From assembly GCF_001570545.1 (NCBI RefSeq), contig NZ_BBXD01000019.1, positions 267,123 to 331,122 on the forward strand: a stretch of DNA of 64,000 nt. Direction: 5' to 3'. A program made the position numbers and the translations under genes. Below the pieces are notes generated by a model that had not been told where the DNA came from, searched no databases, and saw only the letters and a program-made list of their open reading frames with translations. This document shows positions 27,396 to 36,184 of the stretch, piece after piece (positions within the stretch are counted from its first letter, which is position 1; every line of letters begins with the position of its first letter). Source of the stretch: Herbidospora mongoliensis. GTDB lineage: Bacteria > Actinomycetota > Actinomycetes > Streptosporangiales > Streptosporangiaceae.

Positions 27396-28564
27396 CCCGG
27401 CTGCTCGCCGTTCTCCTGCTCGGCACCGCGCTTCCCTTTTCCGGTACGGCCTCCGCCACCCCCTGCCCCGCCACGACCCACGCCGTAGGCGACCCCTTCG
27501 CCGAGACCGTCACGTTCGGCGGCCGGACCCTCAGGGCTCCGGGCGACGACACGAAGACCGGGTTCGGCTGGGCCGTGGCCACCGCCCACGTCGACGGCGA
27601 TCCCTGTCTCGACGTCATCGTCGGCGCGCCCTACGCGGGCGACGACGACCACGGGGAGGTCTATGTGTTCGGTACGGGCGGCGTCCAGACCGTGACCGCC
27701 GAGCAGCCGCAGAAGGACGCCCATTTCGGCTGGTCCCTGGCGGCCGCCGACCTGCCCGGCGGGACGGTGCTGGCGGTCGGCGAACCCCACGCCGACGACT
27801 CGGTGACCGACTCCGGCGCGGTGCACCTCTTCACCCCGCAGGGGCGGACCCGCCTCGACCAGGAGTCCGACGGCATGATCGGCAACGGTGAGGTCGGCGA
27901 CATGTGGGGCTGGTCGCTGGCCTTCCACGGCGATCCCGCCCGCCCGGACCTGGCGGTCGGCGTGCCCTATGAGGACAACGACGGCACCGGTCTCCAGGTG
28001 GCCAGCGGCATCGTCGACGCCGGCACGGTGGTCGTGATCCAGGACGTGCTGTCGGGAGCGCCGTACACGACCAGGAAGTGGGACCTGGGCCAGGCCACCA
28101 CCGCCGTCCCGGAGGAATCGGGCAACCGGTTCGGCTGGTCCCTCGCGACGACCAGGATCGGCGGGAAGTCCTATCTGGCCGCGGGCGCTCCCCTGGCCGG
28201 TGACCAGGACGCGGGCATGGTCCAGCTCTGGGCCGACCTCACCCCGACCCGGACCATCACGGCCCCCGGCACGACAGGTCTCGGCTGGGCGGTGGCCTTC
28301 ACGGCCGACGGCAAGGTCGCCATGGGCCACCCTTATACGAAGGGGGCGATGGGTGGCGTACACACGAGCACCGTCGACGGAACCGTGGCCGCGCTCCCGG
28401 TCCCACCCCAGCCGGGCCAGCGCTACGGCTGGTCCCTGACCGCCGACGGCCCATCAGGCCTGCTGATCGGCGCTCCTGACCGCGACGGAGTGGGCGCGGT
28501 CTTCACCGCAGCGGGGACCAACGCGCCCATCCAGTCGGTCGACTACGGCCATGTCGTCAAGTAA
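27392..28564 (+). CDS. Secreted FG-GAP/integrin-type beta-propeller protein
   Basis: The 390-residue protein has a signal peptide (MTRLLAVLLLGTALPFSGTASA) and about six propeller blades, each marked by an aromatic-Gly-Trp turn: FGWAVA, FGWSLA, WGWSLA, FGWSLA, LGWAVA, YGWSL. Most blades are followed by V/AxGxP and Asp-rich calcium-like loops (GAPYAGDDDHGEV). FG-GAP propellers bind protein or glycan ligands outside the cell. The ATG overlaps the kinase stop, so the propeller may be the ligand-binding partner or substrate-side protein of the kinase pathway. That link is inference from coupling only. Confidence 0.85.
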   Translation: MTRLLAVLLLGTALPFSGTASATPCPATTHAVGDPFAETVTFGGRTLRAPGDDTKTGFGWAVATAHVDGDPCLDVIVGAPYAGDDDHGEVYVFGTGGVQTVTAEQPQKDAHFGWSLAAADLPGGTVLAVGEPHADDSVTDSGAVHLFTPQGRTRLDQESDGMIGNGEVGDMWGWSLAFHGDPARPDLAVGVPYEDNDGTGLQVASGIVDAGTVVVIQDVLSGAPYTTRKWDLGQATTAVPEESGNRFGWSLATTRIGGKSYLAAGAPLAGDQDAGMVQLWADLTPTRTITAPGTTGLGWAVAFTADGKVAMGHPYTKGAMGGVHTSTVDGTVAALPVPPQPGQRYGWSLTADGPSGLLIGAPDRDGVGAVFTAAGTNAPIQSVDYGHVVK

Positions 28565-28621
28565 CCGGAAACATCCGGCGGCATGGGTTCACCGACCGCC
28601 ACCTCTCGGCCATGCAGAGCG

Positions 28622-29593
28622 CTAAAGCTGGCTGCCGCACTTCGACCAGGCGCGCTTCCAGTCGCCCGCCAGTCGCTGGTAGAGCAGCTGCGCCCGGTAC
28701 GTCTGTTCGGCCTTCCGCCAGTCGATCGGGCGTTTCTCGCCGCCGACCGCCCGCCACATCGTGAGGCTGAACCGGTAGAGCCCGCCGGGCACCCGCTTCG
28801 CGTCGCCCCCGGACTCGCATCGCGCCAGCGCGTCCCAGTTGAGCGCCGCGACGTCGGCTGAGATCGGGATGGTGTGCGGTGGCAGTCCGGGCTTGACGCG
28901 GATGACCGTGTCTTCGGGAGGGAACGTCGACAGGCCGGGTGAGACCGTGTCGCCCTCGCCGAGTTCGATGTTCGACTCCTGCAGGACCTCTTTGACGGTC
29001 CGCCCGGTGGTCGTCGTCTTGATGCGCATGGTGCCGGCCACGATCGTCACGCTGCGCTGGGTCCGCACGCTGAGCTTGAAGCCCTCGACCGGGATCTGGC
29101 GCAGCCGGGTCGTCGACAGTTGCAGCTTGCTGGGGTTCATCTTGAGTTCTTCGAGCGCGTCCTGGACGTTCAGGGCCACGGTCATGTGGGTGCTCGACGT
29201 GCCGTCGAGGTTCAGCGTCAGCGGGCGGGCGTGGCGGACCACGATCGTCATGCCGTCGTCGATCTCCGTCGGCGGGGGCGGCGAGACCATGTCGCGCTTG
29301 TCGTAGGCGACGCCGGCGCTTTCGAGGGCTCCTCGCACGTCGGTCGCGAACGACCGGTGGGTGGTGAGTTTCCCGTCGACGTCGAGGGTGATCCCCCGCG
29401 CCAGCCCGAACCCGGCCACCACTCCGACGGCGGCCCCCAGCGCGGCCGCGCACAGCACCGCCAGCCACGGGCGGACGAAGACCATCAGCCGGGACGGCGC
29501 CTCAGCGGGTTTCTCGACCGGGTGTTCCCAGCCCGACAGTTGGCTGCCCGTCTCGCGCTCCCGCGCGGGGCTCTCCAATGTCGGGGTATGCAC
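28622..29593 (-). CDS. rpfB: Resuscitation-promoting factor (RpfB-like, without G5 domain)
   Basis: The 323-residue protein has an N-terminal cytosolic tail, a membrane helix (about 42-68) and three DUF348 modules (about 69-125, 126-182, 183-238). A C-terminal lysozyme-like Rpf domain (about 250-323, NWDALARCESGG with catalytic Glu, ending in SKCGSQL) completes it. Rpf proteins cleave peptidoglycan and help dormant cells or spores grow. The G5 domain normally present between DUF348 and the catalytic domain in RpfB is missing: only about 20 residues join them. It lies 55 bases downstream of tatD. Confidence 0.85.
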   Translation of the reverse strand: MHTPTLESPARERETGSQLSGWEHPVEKPAEAPSRLMVFVRPWLAVLCAAALGAAVGVVAGFGLARGITLDVDGKLTTHRSFATDVRGALESAGVAYDKRDMVSPPPPTEIDDGMTIVVRHARPLTLNLDGTSSTHMTVALNVQDALEELKMNPSKLQLSTTRLRQIPVEGFKLSVRTQRSVTIVAGTMRIKTTTTGRTVKEVLQESNIELGEGDTVSPGLSTFPPEDTVIRVKPGLPPHTIPISADVAALNWDALARCESGGDAKRVPGGLYRFSLTMWRAVGGEKRPIDWRKAEQTYRAQLLYQRLAGDWKRAWSKCGSQL

Positions 29594-29648
29594 GGATGCG
29601 TCCTTCCGGAGCCGCCATGGTCAACTCACACCGTATCGTGACATTGCA

Positions 29649-30497
29649 TTACCAATCACCGAAAACGCGCGGGCCGTTCACGTTAATGATCTCGGCCAGC
29701 GCCTCCGGCGCCATGTCCTTCACCTGGGCCAGGCAGCGCAGTGTCAGCGGGATCAGGTAGGGCGCGTTGGGTTTGCCCCGGTGCGGGGTCGGCGGCAGGT
29801 AGGGCGCGTCAGTCTCGACCAGGATCAGCGACGGCGGTGCGACCCTGGCGGCTTCTCGCAGGTAGGCGGCGTTCTTGTAGGTGACGGGGCCGGAGAACGA
29901 CATGTAGTAGCCCGCCGCGACGCAGCGCTTGGCCATCTCGGCGTCGCCCGAGTAGCTGTGGAAGACGACCACGTCAGGGGCGCCCTCGGAGTCGAGCACG
30001 TCGAGCACCGCGTCGTGGGCGTCGCGGTCGTGGATGACCAGTGCCTTGCCGGTGCGCTTGGCGATCTCGATGTGGGCCCGGAACGACGCGTGCTGGTCGT
30101 CCTTCGACGCCCAGTCGCGGAAGAAGTCGAGGCCGGTCTCGCCGACGGCTCGTACGTGAGGAAGACGGGCCAGGGCCTCGATCTGGCCGAGCACCTCCGG
30201 CGTCGCCGCGTGGGCCTCGTTGGGGTGGATCGCCACGCCGGCGTGAACGGCCTCGTGGTCGCGGGCGATCTCGGCGCCCCATTCGGAGCTGCGCAGGTCG
30301 TAACCGATCGTGACCAGGCGGGTCACCCCGACCGACCTGGCCTCTTCGACGATGCGATCCACGCTCGCCCCGGCCGCCTCGGCGGCCAGGGCGACGGGGT
30401 CACCCGATGACGCCTTGCGCTCCCCGACCATGATGTCGAGGTGGCAGTGGCTGTCGAACACGTCGGCGCCGAGCGCCTCGGGCAACGGGACGGACAT
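29649..30497 (-). CDS. tatD: TatD-family metal-dependent DNase
   Basis: The 282-residue TIM-barrel hydrolase has DSHCHLD at about 15-21 (two metal His), AVGETGLDFFRD with the bridging Glu, FHSYSGDAEMA and ETDAPYLPP near the C-terminus. All are metal ligands of the TatD amidohydrolase fold. TatD enzymes are 3'-5' exonucleases acting on DNA and some D-aminoacyl substrates. Its ATG shares one base with the metG stop (TAATG), so the two are co-translated in the conserved metG-tatD-rpf cluster. Confidence 0.93.
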   Translation of the reverse strand: MSVPLPEALGADVFDSHCHLDIMVGERKASSGDPVALAAEAAGASVDRIVEEARSVGVTRLVTIGYDLRSSEWGAEIARDHEAVHAGVAIHPNEAHAATPEVLGQIEALARLPHVRAVGETGLDFFRDWASKDDQHASFRAHIEIAKRTGKALVIHDRDAHDAVLDVLDSEGAPDVVVFHSYSGDAEMAKRCVAAGYYMSFSGPVTYKNAAYLREAARVAPPSLILVETDAPYLPPTPHRGKPNAPYLIPLTLRCLAQVKDMAPEALAEIINVNGPRVFGDW

Positions 30498-32284
30498 TAC
30501 TTGTCGCCCTCCAGGCGACCCAGTTCCTCATCGACGATCTTGGGGTCGAGCTTGGCGAACAGCGGCTTCGGCGGGGCCAGCGGGGTGCCCGACTGGATCG
30601 GCTTGTGCTCCCAGCGGGCGCTGTCGTTGTAGTCGCCGGTGATGACCGGGTAGGAGCGGCCACCCGGCTCGTCGACCTCGCGGATCTCCGGCATGCCGGA
30701 CCAGACGCCCTGGCCGCCGAGCATCTCGTGGATCTTGTTGGACGAGTTGGGCAGGAACGGCGTGAGCAGCGTCTTGGCGTCGTCGACGACCTGGAGCGCG
30801 ACGTGCAGGATCGTGCCCTGGCGCACGTCGTCGTCCTTGATCTTCCAGGGCTCCTGCTCGGCCAGGTAGCGGTTGGCGTCGCGGACCACGTCGAACGCCT
30901 CGGTGACCGCGTTCTTGAACCGCGAGCGGCCGAGCTCGGCGCCCACGGCGGGGAAGGCGTTGCGGGAGCGTTCGAGCAGCGCCCGGTCGGCGTCGGTCAG
31001 GTCGACCGCGTCGGGGACCTTGCCGAAGTTCTTGGAGGCCATCGAGATCGACCGGTTGACCAGGTTGCCCCAGGCCGCGACCAGCTCGCCGTTGTTGCGG
31101 TTGAGGAACTCCGACCAGGTGAAGTCGGTGTCCTGGTTCTCGGGGCCGGCGACCGCGATGTAGTAGCGCAGGGCGTCGGCGGAGTAGCGCTCCAGGAAGT
31201 CGCGCACGTAGATGACGACCGACCGCGAGGAGGAGAACTTCCTGCCCTCCATGGTCAGGAACTCGCTCGACACCACTTCCTTGGGCAGGTCGAGGCGGCC
31301 CAGCGAGCCCGCCTCGCCGCCACGGGTGCCTTCTCCGTTGTAGCCGAGCAGCATGGCCGGCCAGATCTCGGAGTGGAAGACGATGTTGTCCTTGCCCATG
31401 AAGTAGTAGCCACGGGCGTCGGGGTTCTGCCACCAGGCGCGCCACGCGTCGGGGTCGCCCGACCGGCGGGCCCACTCGACCGAGGCGCTCAGGTAGCCGA
31501 TGACCGCGTCGAACCAGACGTAGAGGCGCTTGTCGTTGCGGTCGCTCCAGCCGTCGAGCGGGATCGGCACGCCCCAGTCGATGTCGCGGCTGATCGCCCG
31601 GGGCTGCAGGTCGCCCAGCAGGTTGAGCGAGAACTTCAGCACGTTGGGCCGCCACTCGCCCTGCTTGCCCTGCAGCCAGGTGCCGAGCGCGTCGGCGAAG
31701 GCGGGCAGGTCGAGCATGAAGTGTTCGGTCTCGATGAACTTCGGCGTCTCGCCGTTGATCTTCGACTTGGGGTTGATCAGCTCGATCGGGTCGAGCTGGT
31801 TGCCGCAGTTGTCGCACTGGTCGCCCCGCGCGCCGTCGTAACCGCAGATCGGGCAGGTGCCCTCGATGTAGCGGTCGGGCAGGGTGCGGCCGGTGGTCGG
31901 CGAGACCGCGCCCATCGTGGTCTTCGGGAAGATGTAGCCGTTCTTGTGCAGCCCGAGGAAGATCTCCTGGGCGACGGCGTAGTGGTTGAGCGTGGTCGTG
32001 CGGGTGAACAGGTCGTAGGAGAGGCCGAGGGCCGTCAGGTCCTCGGCGATGACCCGGTTGTAGCGGTCGGCGAGTTCACGGGCGGTGACGCCCTCTTTGT
32101 CGGCCTGGACCTGGATCGGCGTGCCGTGCTCGTCGGTGCCGGAGACCATCAGCACCTTGTTGCCCGCCATCCGCTGGTAGCGGCTGAAGACGTCGGACGG
32201 CACGCCGAACCCGGAGACGTGCCCGATGTGGCGTGGCCCGTTGGCGTAGGGCCACGCGACGGCGGTCAAGATGTGCTGAGACAT
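30497..32284 (-). CDS. metG: Methionyl-tRNA synthetase
   Basis: The 595-residue class I synthetase has the HIGH motif in [11 protein letters not shown] (about 20), a zinc knuckle [18 protein letters not shown] (about 142-159) and the KMSKS equivalent as RKFSSSR (about 345). The anticodon-binding helical domain is at 400-540. It charges tRNA-Met for initiation and elongation. No C-terminal dimerisation domain is present, as in other single-knuckle actinobacterial forms. It starts the metG-tatD-rpf run on the minus strand. Confidence 0.97.
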   Translation of the reverse strand: MSQHILTAVAWPYANGPRHIGHVSGFGVPSDVFSRYQRMAGNKVLMVSGTDEHGTPIQVQADKEGVTARELADRYNRVIAEDLTALGLSYDLFTRTTTLNHYAVAQEIFLGLHKNGYIFPKTTMGAVSPTTGRTLPDRYIEGTCPICGYDGARGDQCDNCGNQLDPIELINPKSKINGETPKFIETEHFMLDLPAFADALGTWLQGKQGEWRPNVLKFSLNLLGDLQPRAISRDIDWGVPIPLDGWSDRNDKRLYVWFDAVIGYLSASVEWARRSGDPDAWRAWWQNPDARGYYFMGKDNIVFHSEIWPAMLLGYNGEGTRGGEAGSLGRLDLPKEVVSSEFLTMEGRKFSSSRSVVIYVRDFLERYSADALRYYIAVAGPENQDTDFTWSEFLNRNNGELVAAWGNLVNRSISMASKNFGKVPDAVDLTDADRALLERSRNAFPAVGAELGRSRFKNAVTEAFDVVRDANRYLAEQEPWKIKDDDVRQGTILHVALQVVDDAKTLLTPFLPNSSNKIHEMLGGQGVWSGMPEIREVDEPGGRSYPVITGDYNDSARWEHKPIQSGTPLAPPKPLFAKLDPKIVDEELGRLEGDK

Positions 32285-32307
32285 GCCTCAAGCCTAGAGG
32301 CATCGGA

Positions 32308-33525
32308 CTACAGCGTCGGCTGCTTATTCACTGCCTCGGCGGCTTCCTCCGCGGCGGAGGCGGCGATGTCGGCCGGGGTCTCGCGCGAGCGGCGGATGCC
32401 CAGGATCGAGATGAACAGCGATGCGAAGATCGTCTGGAAGCTCATGATGAACGCGGTCGCCGACGGCACGACCAGGCGCAGCGACTCGGCCGGGATCAGT
32501 TCACCGAAGCCCCGATCGCCCCAGTGGGCCAGCGAGGCGACCAGGCCGGCCAGACCGGCGACCGCCAGCAGGCCGCCGATGATGAGGCCGCGTTCGAGGG
32601 TGACGATGTCGATCAGCTTCTTGATGCGTGGCGACTCTGGCAGGAAGCCCTCTTCGGCCGCGAACACCTTGGTGAACAGGGCGAACAGCACGGCCTGGAA
32701 GCCGATCACCACCATCGCCGAGGCGCCCACGAGGGTGTCGACGTCGAAGGCGAGCTCGCCGATGCGCACCTGGCCGAAGGTCAGCGCCGTGCCGACGATG
32801 AGACCGAAGATCATCAGGGCCAGGCCCGGGATGAAGAACAGCCAGCGCGGGCTGTAGAGGAGCAGGAAGCGCAGGTGACGCCAGCCGTCGCGCCAGGAGC
32901 GCAGGTGCGGCGGGCGGGAGCGGCCGTCGGGCGCCAGGGTCGTCGGCACCTCGCGCACGTCGAGGCCCTGCAGGGTGGCCTTGACGACCATCTCGGAGGC
33001 GAACTCCATGCCGCCGGTCTGCAGACCCAGGTTGAGGATCGAGTCACGGCGGAAGCCGCGCAGGCCGCAGTGGAAGTCCTGGATGGCGCTCGGGAAGAAC
33101 AGCCGACCCACGAACGACAAGACGGGGTTGCCCAGGTAGCGGTGCAGCGGGGGCATGGCGCCCGGGGCGATGCCGCCCCTGAAGCGGTTGCCCATCACCA
33201 GTTCGCCGCCCTTGCGGAGCTCCTCGACGAACGGCATGAGGTTGGTGAAGTCGTAGGAGTCGTCGGCGTCGCCCATGATCACGTATTTGCCGCGCGCCGC
33301 GCGGATGCCGCCGATCAGGGCGTTGCCGTAGCCCTTCTGGTCGATGTGGACCACACGGGCGCCCGCGTCGCGGGCCAGTTGCTGCGATCCGTCGGTGCTG
33401 CCGTTGTCGGCGATCACCACTTCGCCGTCGATCCCGTTCTCGCGCATGCAGGCCAGGGCCTTGCGGACGCATACCTCCACGGTCTCCGCCTCGTTGAGGC
33501 ACGGCATGACCACTGTCAGTTCCAC
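32308..33525 (-). CDS. GT2 polyprenol-phosphate glycosyltransferase with C-terminal membrane region
   Basis: The 405-residue protein begins ELTVVMPCLNEAETVEVCV, the GT2 nucleotide-sugar domain. It has IADNGSTDGSQQ and the metal-binding GDADDSYDF (about 85), then GLRGFRRDS. The last 170 residues contain about four hydrophobic helices. This is the dolichol-phosphate glucose or mannose synthase type with a membrane anchor. It should load sugars onto polyprenyl phosphate for use by the membrane glycosyltransferases encoded next door (33639-35135 and pmt). Start is GTG 33525. Confidence 0.88.
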   Translation of the reverse strand: MELTVVMPCLNEAETVEVCVRKALACMRENGIDGEVVIADNGSTDGSQQLARDAGARVVHIDQKGYGNALIGGIRAARGKYVIMGDADDSYDFTNLMPFVEELRKGGELVMGNRFRGGIAPGAMPPLHRYLGNPVLSFVGRLFFPSAIQDFHCGLRGFRRDSILNLGLQTGGMEFASEMVVKATLQGLDVREVPTTLAPDGRSRPPHLRSWRDGWRHLRFLLLYSPRWLFFIPGLALMIFGLIVGTALTFGQVRIGELAFDVDTLVGASAMVVIGFQAVLFALFTKVFAAEEGFLPESPRIKKLIDIVTLERGLIIGGLLAVAGLAGLVASLAHWGDRGFGELIPAESLRLVVPSATAFIMSFQTIFASLFISILGIRRSRETPADIAASAAEEAAEAVNKQPTL

Positions 33526-33638
33526 GTTCGTTACCCCTGCCGTTTACACCTGTGATCGCCGGTCATGAATCAGACCATGATGCCGTCTGCCCATAGGGGG
33601 GCGGGTCAAGTCCCGAAAACCCCTGGCATTCTGTAACC

Positions 33639-35135
33639 ATGGTCGCGGTCGCGGAACCCGCCGTCACAGGCGCCCCCCAGGTCACCTGGAAGGAGCGTCT
33701 CGTCGTCACGCTGCGCAATCATCGCTGGTTCGCCGCCGCGCTCGCGGTCGGCGCGCTCCTGCGGCTCGTCGCGATGCTCGGCTTCGGCCCGGCGATGTGG
33801 TTCAACGACTCCTACGACTACGTGTCGGTCGCGCTCCACCCGAGGCCCCATCCGATCAGACCGGATGGCTATGCCTTCTGGCTGCTGCTGCTCCGACCTT
33901 TTCACAGCTTCAGCTTTGTTGTCCTCACGCAACACCTGATGGGCCTGGCAACGGCCGGGTTGATCTATGCGCTGCTGGTCAAAAGGTTCGCCATGGCCGG
34001 GTGGGCGGCGACTCTGGCCACCGTCCCGGTGCTGTTCGACGCCTACCAGATCCAGCTCGAGACGCTGATCATGAGCGACGCCATGTTCATCCTGCTGGTC
34101 ACCGGGGTGATCACGCTGGTGCTCTGGCACCGCTCGATGACCTGGCAGGTCGGCGCGGCCGTCGGCGGCCTGCTCGCGCTGACCGCGCTGACCCGCAGCA
34201 TCGGCCTGCCGATCCTGGCGCTGGTGGTGGCGTTCATCCTGATCAAGCGGGTCGGCTGGAAGCCGGTCGTGGCCATGCTGGCGGCGTGCGCGATCCCGGT
34301 CGTCGGCTACATGGGCTGGTTCAAAGCGGTCAACGGCCCGTTCGCGATGACACAGAGCGATGGCGTGATCCTCTACATGCGCACGGCGCTGTGGGCCGAC
34401 TGCGACAAGATGGGCCTCGACCCGCGCGCCGACCTCGACCTGGCGCTGCTCTGCATCAACACGCCGGTGACCGAGCGCAAGAACTCGGCGCAGTACTACC
34501 TGTGGTGGGACAACGAGAACCAGCTCCATGTCTTCGGCGCGGGCCGCAAGTTCGACGCCGAGACCAACCGCATCGCGAGCGAGTTCGCCAAGCGCGCGAT
34601 CATGGCCCAGCCGCTCGACTATCTGGGCGCCGTCGCCAAAGACTTCTTCCGCGCCTTCCAGTGGGGCCGCCCCACGTTCCCCGACCCGAAAACCTTCCTT
34701 CTGTACGAATTCAGCAACAACACCACCACCAAACTCCCCCAATGGAGCTCCTACCGGGGCACGACCAACGGCGACGCCACGCGCTACGAGAACGGCGAGG
34801 CCGCCACCGTCAAGGTCGCCCCCTTCTCGACGTTCATGATGAGCTACCAGTCGGTGATCCGGCTCCCCGGCACCATCCTCGGCCTGCTCGTGCTGGTGGG
34901 CCTGGCAGGTGTCGTCCAGCGCTGGCGCACCCTCGGCGGCCCGGTGCTGCTGCCGTGGCTCGGCGCGGTCGGCCTGGTGCTCGCCCCGGCGGCCACGGCC
35001 GAGTTCGACTACCGCTACCTGCTCCCGGCGGTGCCGCTGGCGTGCCTGGCGGCGGCGATCACGCTGCGGAACGCGCGGCTTCCCAGGAAGCGAGCGCAGG
35101 AAGAACCTCTCGCGGCGGAACCCGTCGCGCCGTGA
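33639..35135 (+). CDS. Multi-pass membrane glycosyltransferase (GT-C fold)
   Basis: The 498-residue protein has about ten membrane helices. An acidic first-loop motif, FNDSYDYVSVA, follows helix 1, the place where GT-C enzymes carry the catalytic Asp. A long extracytoplasmic stretch lies in the middle and at 270-400. Such enzymes take sugars from polyprenyl phosphates. It is divergent from the GT2 gene 113 bases away, which could make its donor. The acceptor (protein, lipid or cell-wall glycan) is unknown. No ribosome-binding site precedes the ATG, so the mRNA may be leaderless. Confidence 0.75.
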   Translation: MVAVAEPAVTGAPQVTWKERLVVTLRNHRWFAAALAVGALLRLVAMLGFGPAMWFNDSYDYVSVALHPRPHPIRPDGYAFWLLLLRPFHSFSFVVLTQHLMGLATAGLIYALLVKRFAMAGWAATLATVPVLFDAYQIQLETLIMSDAMFILLVTGVITLVLWHRSMTWQVGAAVGGLLALTALTRSIGLPILALVVAFILIKRVGWKPVVAMLAACAIPVVGYMGWFKAVNGPFAMTQSDGVILYMRTALWADCDKMGLDPRADLDLALLCINTPVTERKNSAQYYLWWDNENQLHVFGAGRKFDAETNRIASEFAKRAIMAQPLDYLGAVAKDFFRAFQWGRPTFPDPKTFLLYEFSNNTTTKLPQWSSYRGTTNGDATRYENGEAATVKVAPFSTFMMSYQSVIRLPGTILGLLVLVGLAGVVQRWRTLGGPVLLPWLGAVGLVLAPAATAEFDYRYLLPAVPLACLAAAITLRNARLPRKRAQEEPLAAEPVAP

Positions 35136-35138
35136 AGA

Positions 35139-35969
35139 TCACCCGCTCGAATGCACCGCGTTGTAAAGGTCCCGTTTGGAGACGCCCGCGTCTCTGGCCA
35201 CGTCGCTGATCGCCTGTTTGCGGGTCACCCCGGTCGCCTCCAGCCGGGCGACCTCGCCGAGAAGATCGTCCACAGCGATCTCCTTCGGCACCGCCCCGGT
35301 CACCACGATCGTGATCTCGCCCTTGGCCCCGGGAGCCCCCGCGGCGAGTTCGGCGAGGCCGCCGCGCCGCACCTCTTCATACGTCTTGGTCAGCTCGCGG
35401 CACACGGCCGCGGACCGGTCGTCCCCGAACGCCTCGGCCATCGCCAGGAGCGAGGCCTCCAGCCGGTGGGGCGCCTCGAAGAACACCATCGTGCGCTCCT
35501 CGTCGGCCAGCTTCTCCAGCCGCCTGCTCCGGTCGCCGGCCTTGCGCGGCAGGAACCCCTCGAAGCAGAACCGGTCGCTGGGCAGCCCGGAGATGGCCAG
35601 GGCCGTGGTGACGGCCGACGGGCCGGCCAGCGCGGTCACCCGCACCCCCGCGTCGACCGCGAGCCGGGTCAGCCGGTAGCCGGGGTCGGAAACTCCCGGC
35701 ATGCCCGCATCGGTGATGACCAGCACCTTCTGTCCTTCGAGCAGGTGACCGAGCAGCTCCTTGGCCCGCGCGATCTCGTTCTGCTCGTAGTAGGAGACGA
35801 CCCGTCCGGTGATCTCCGCCTCGATGTCGTGGGCGAGCCGTCGCAGCCGCCGGGTGTCCTCGGCGGCGATCACGTCGGCGCTCTCCAGGGCGGCCCGCAG
35901 CCGTGGTGAGGCGTCGCCCGCCTGCCCGATGGGGGCTCCGGCCAGCACGAGGGTCCCGTATTCCGTCAC
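35139..35969 (-). CDS. rsmI: 16S rRNA (cytidine-1402 2'-O)-methyltransferase
   Basis: The 276-residue protein is a tetrapyrrole-methylase-fold SAM enzyme: TLVLAGAPIGQAGDASPRL, IAAEDTRRLRRL, the TDAGMPGVSDPGYRL glycine loop and the substrate motif SDRFCFEGFLPRKAGDR. RsmI methylates a C in the decoding centre of 16S rRNA together with RsmH. The C-terminal 45 residues (TGVTRKQAISDVARDAGVSKRDLY) form the small helical domain. It is divergent from pmt, a pairing conserved in actinobacteria. The stop is four bases from the end of the upstream membrane glycosyltransferase gene. Confidence 0.95.
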   Translation of the reverse strand: MTEYGTLVLAGAPIGQAGDASPRLRAALESADVIAAEDTRRLRRLAHDIEAEITGRVVSYYEQNEIARAKELLGHLLEGQKVLVITDAGMPGVSDPGYRLTRLAVDAGVRVTALAGPSAVTTALAISGLPSDRFCFEGFLPRKAGDRSRRLEKLADEERTMVFFEAPHRLEASLLAMAEAFGDDRSAAVCRELTKTYEEVRRGGLAELAAGAPGAKGEITIVVTGAVPKEIAVDDLLGEVARLEATGVTRKQAISDVARDAGVSKRDLYNAVHSSG

Positions 35970-36184
35970 CCCCTCAGTATGAAAGCTTCACGGAACCCGC
36001 CGGGCCGACGATCTCCGGCCGCGTCCGCCGCCCGGCGGTCCACGCGCTCATCTGCGATCTCTTCCCTCGTCATTCCGGTCGGCTTCGCTCTCCCGCGCTC
36101 CTCACCTCAGGAATCGGCGCGCTGCGGGCGATAATCGGAATGTTCGTCGTGTTCGTGGCGCGGTGTCGCCAGTAATGTGTCGGC

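Noticed and set aside
35970..36184. A possible small gene between rsmI and pmt
   Set aside because: No frame has a ribosome site, signal peptide or family motif. It is probably just the divergent promoter region.
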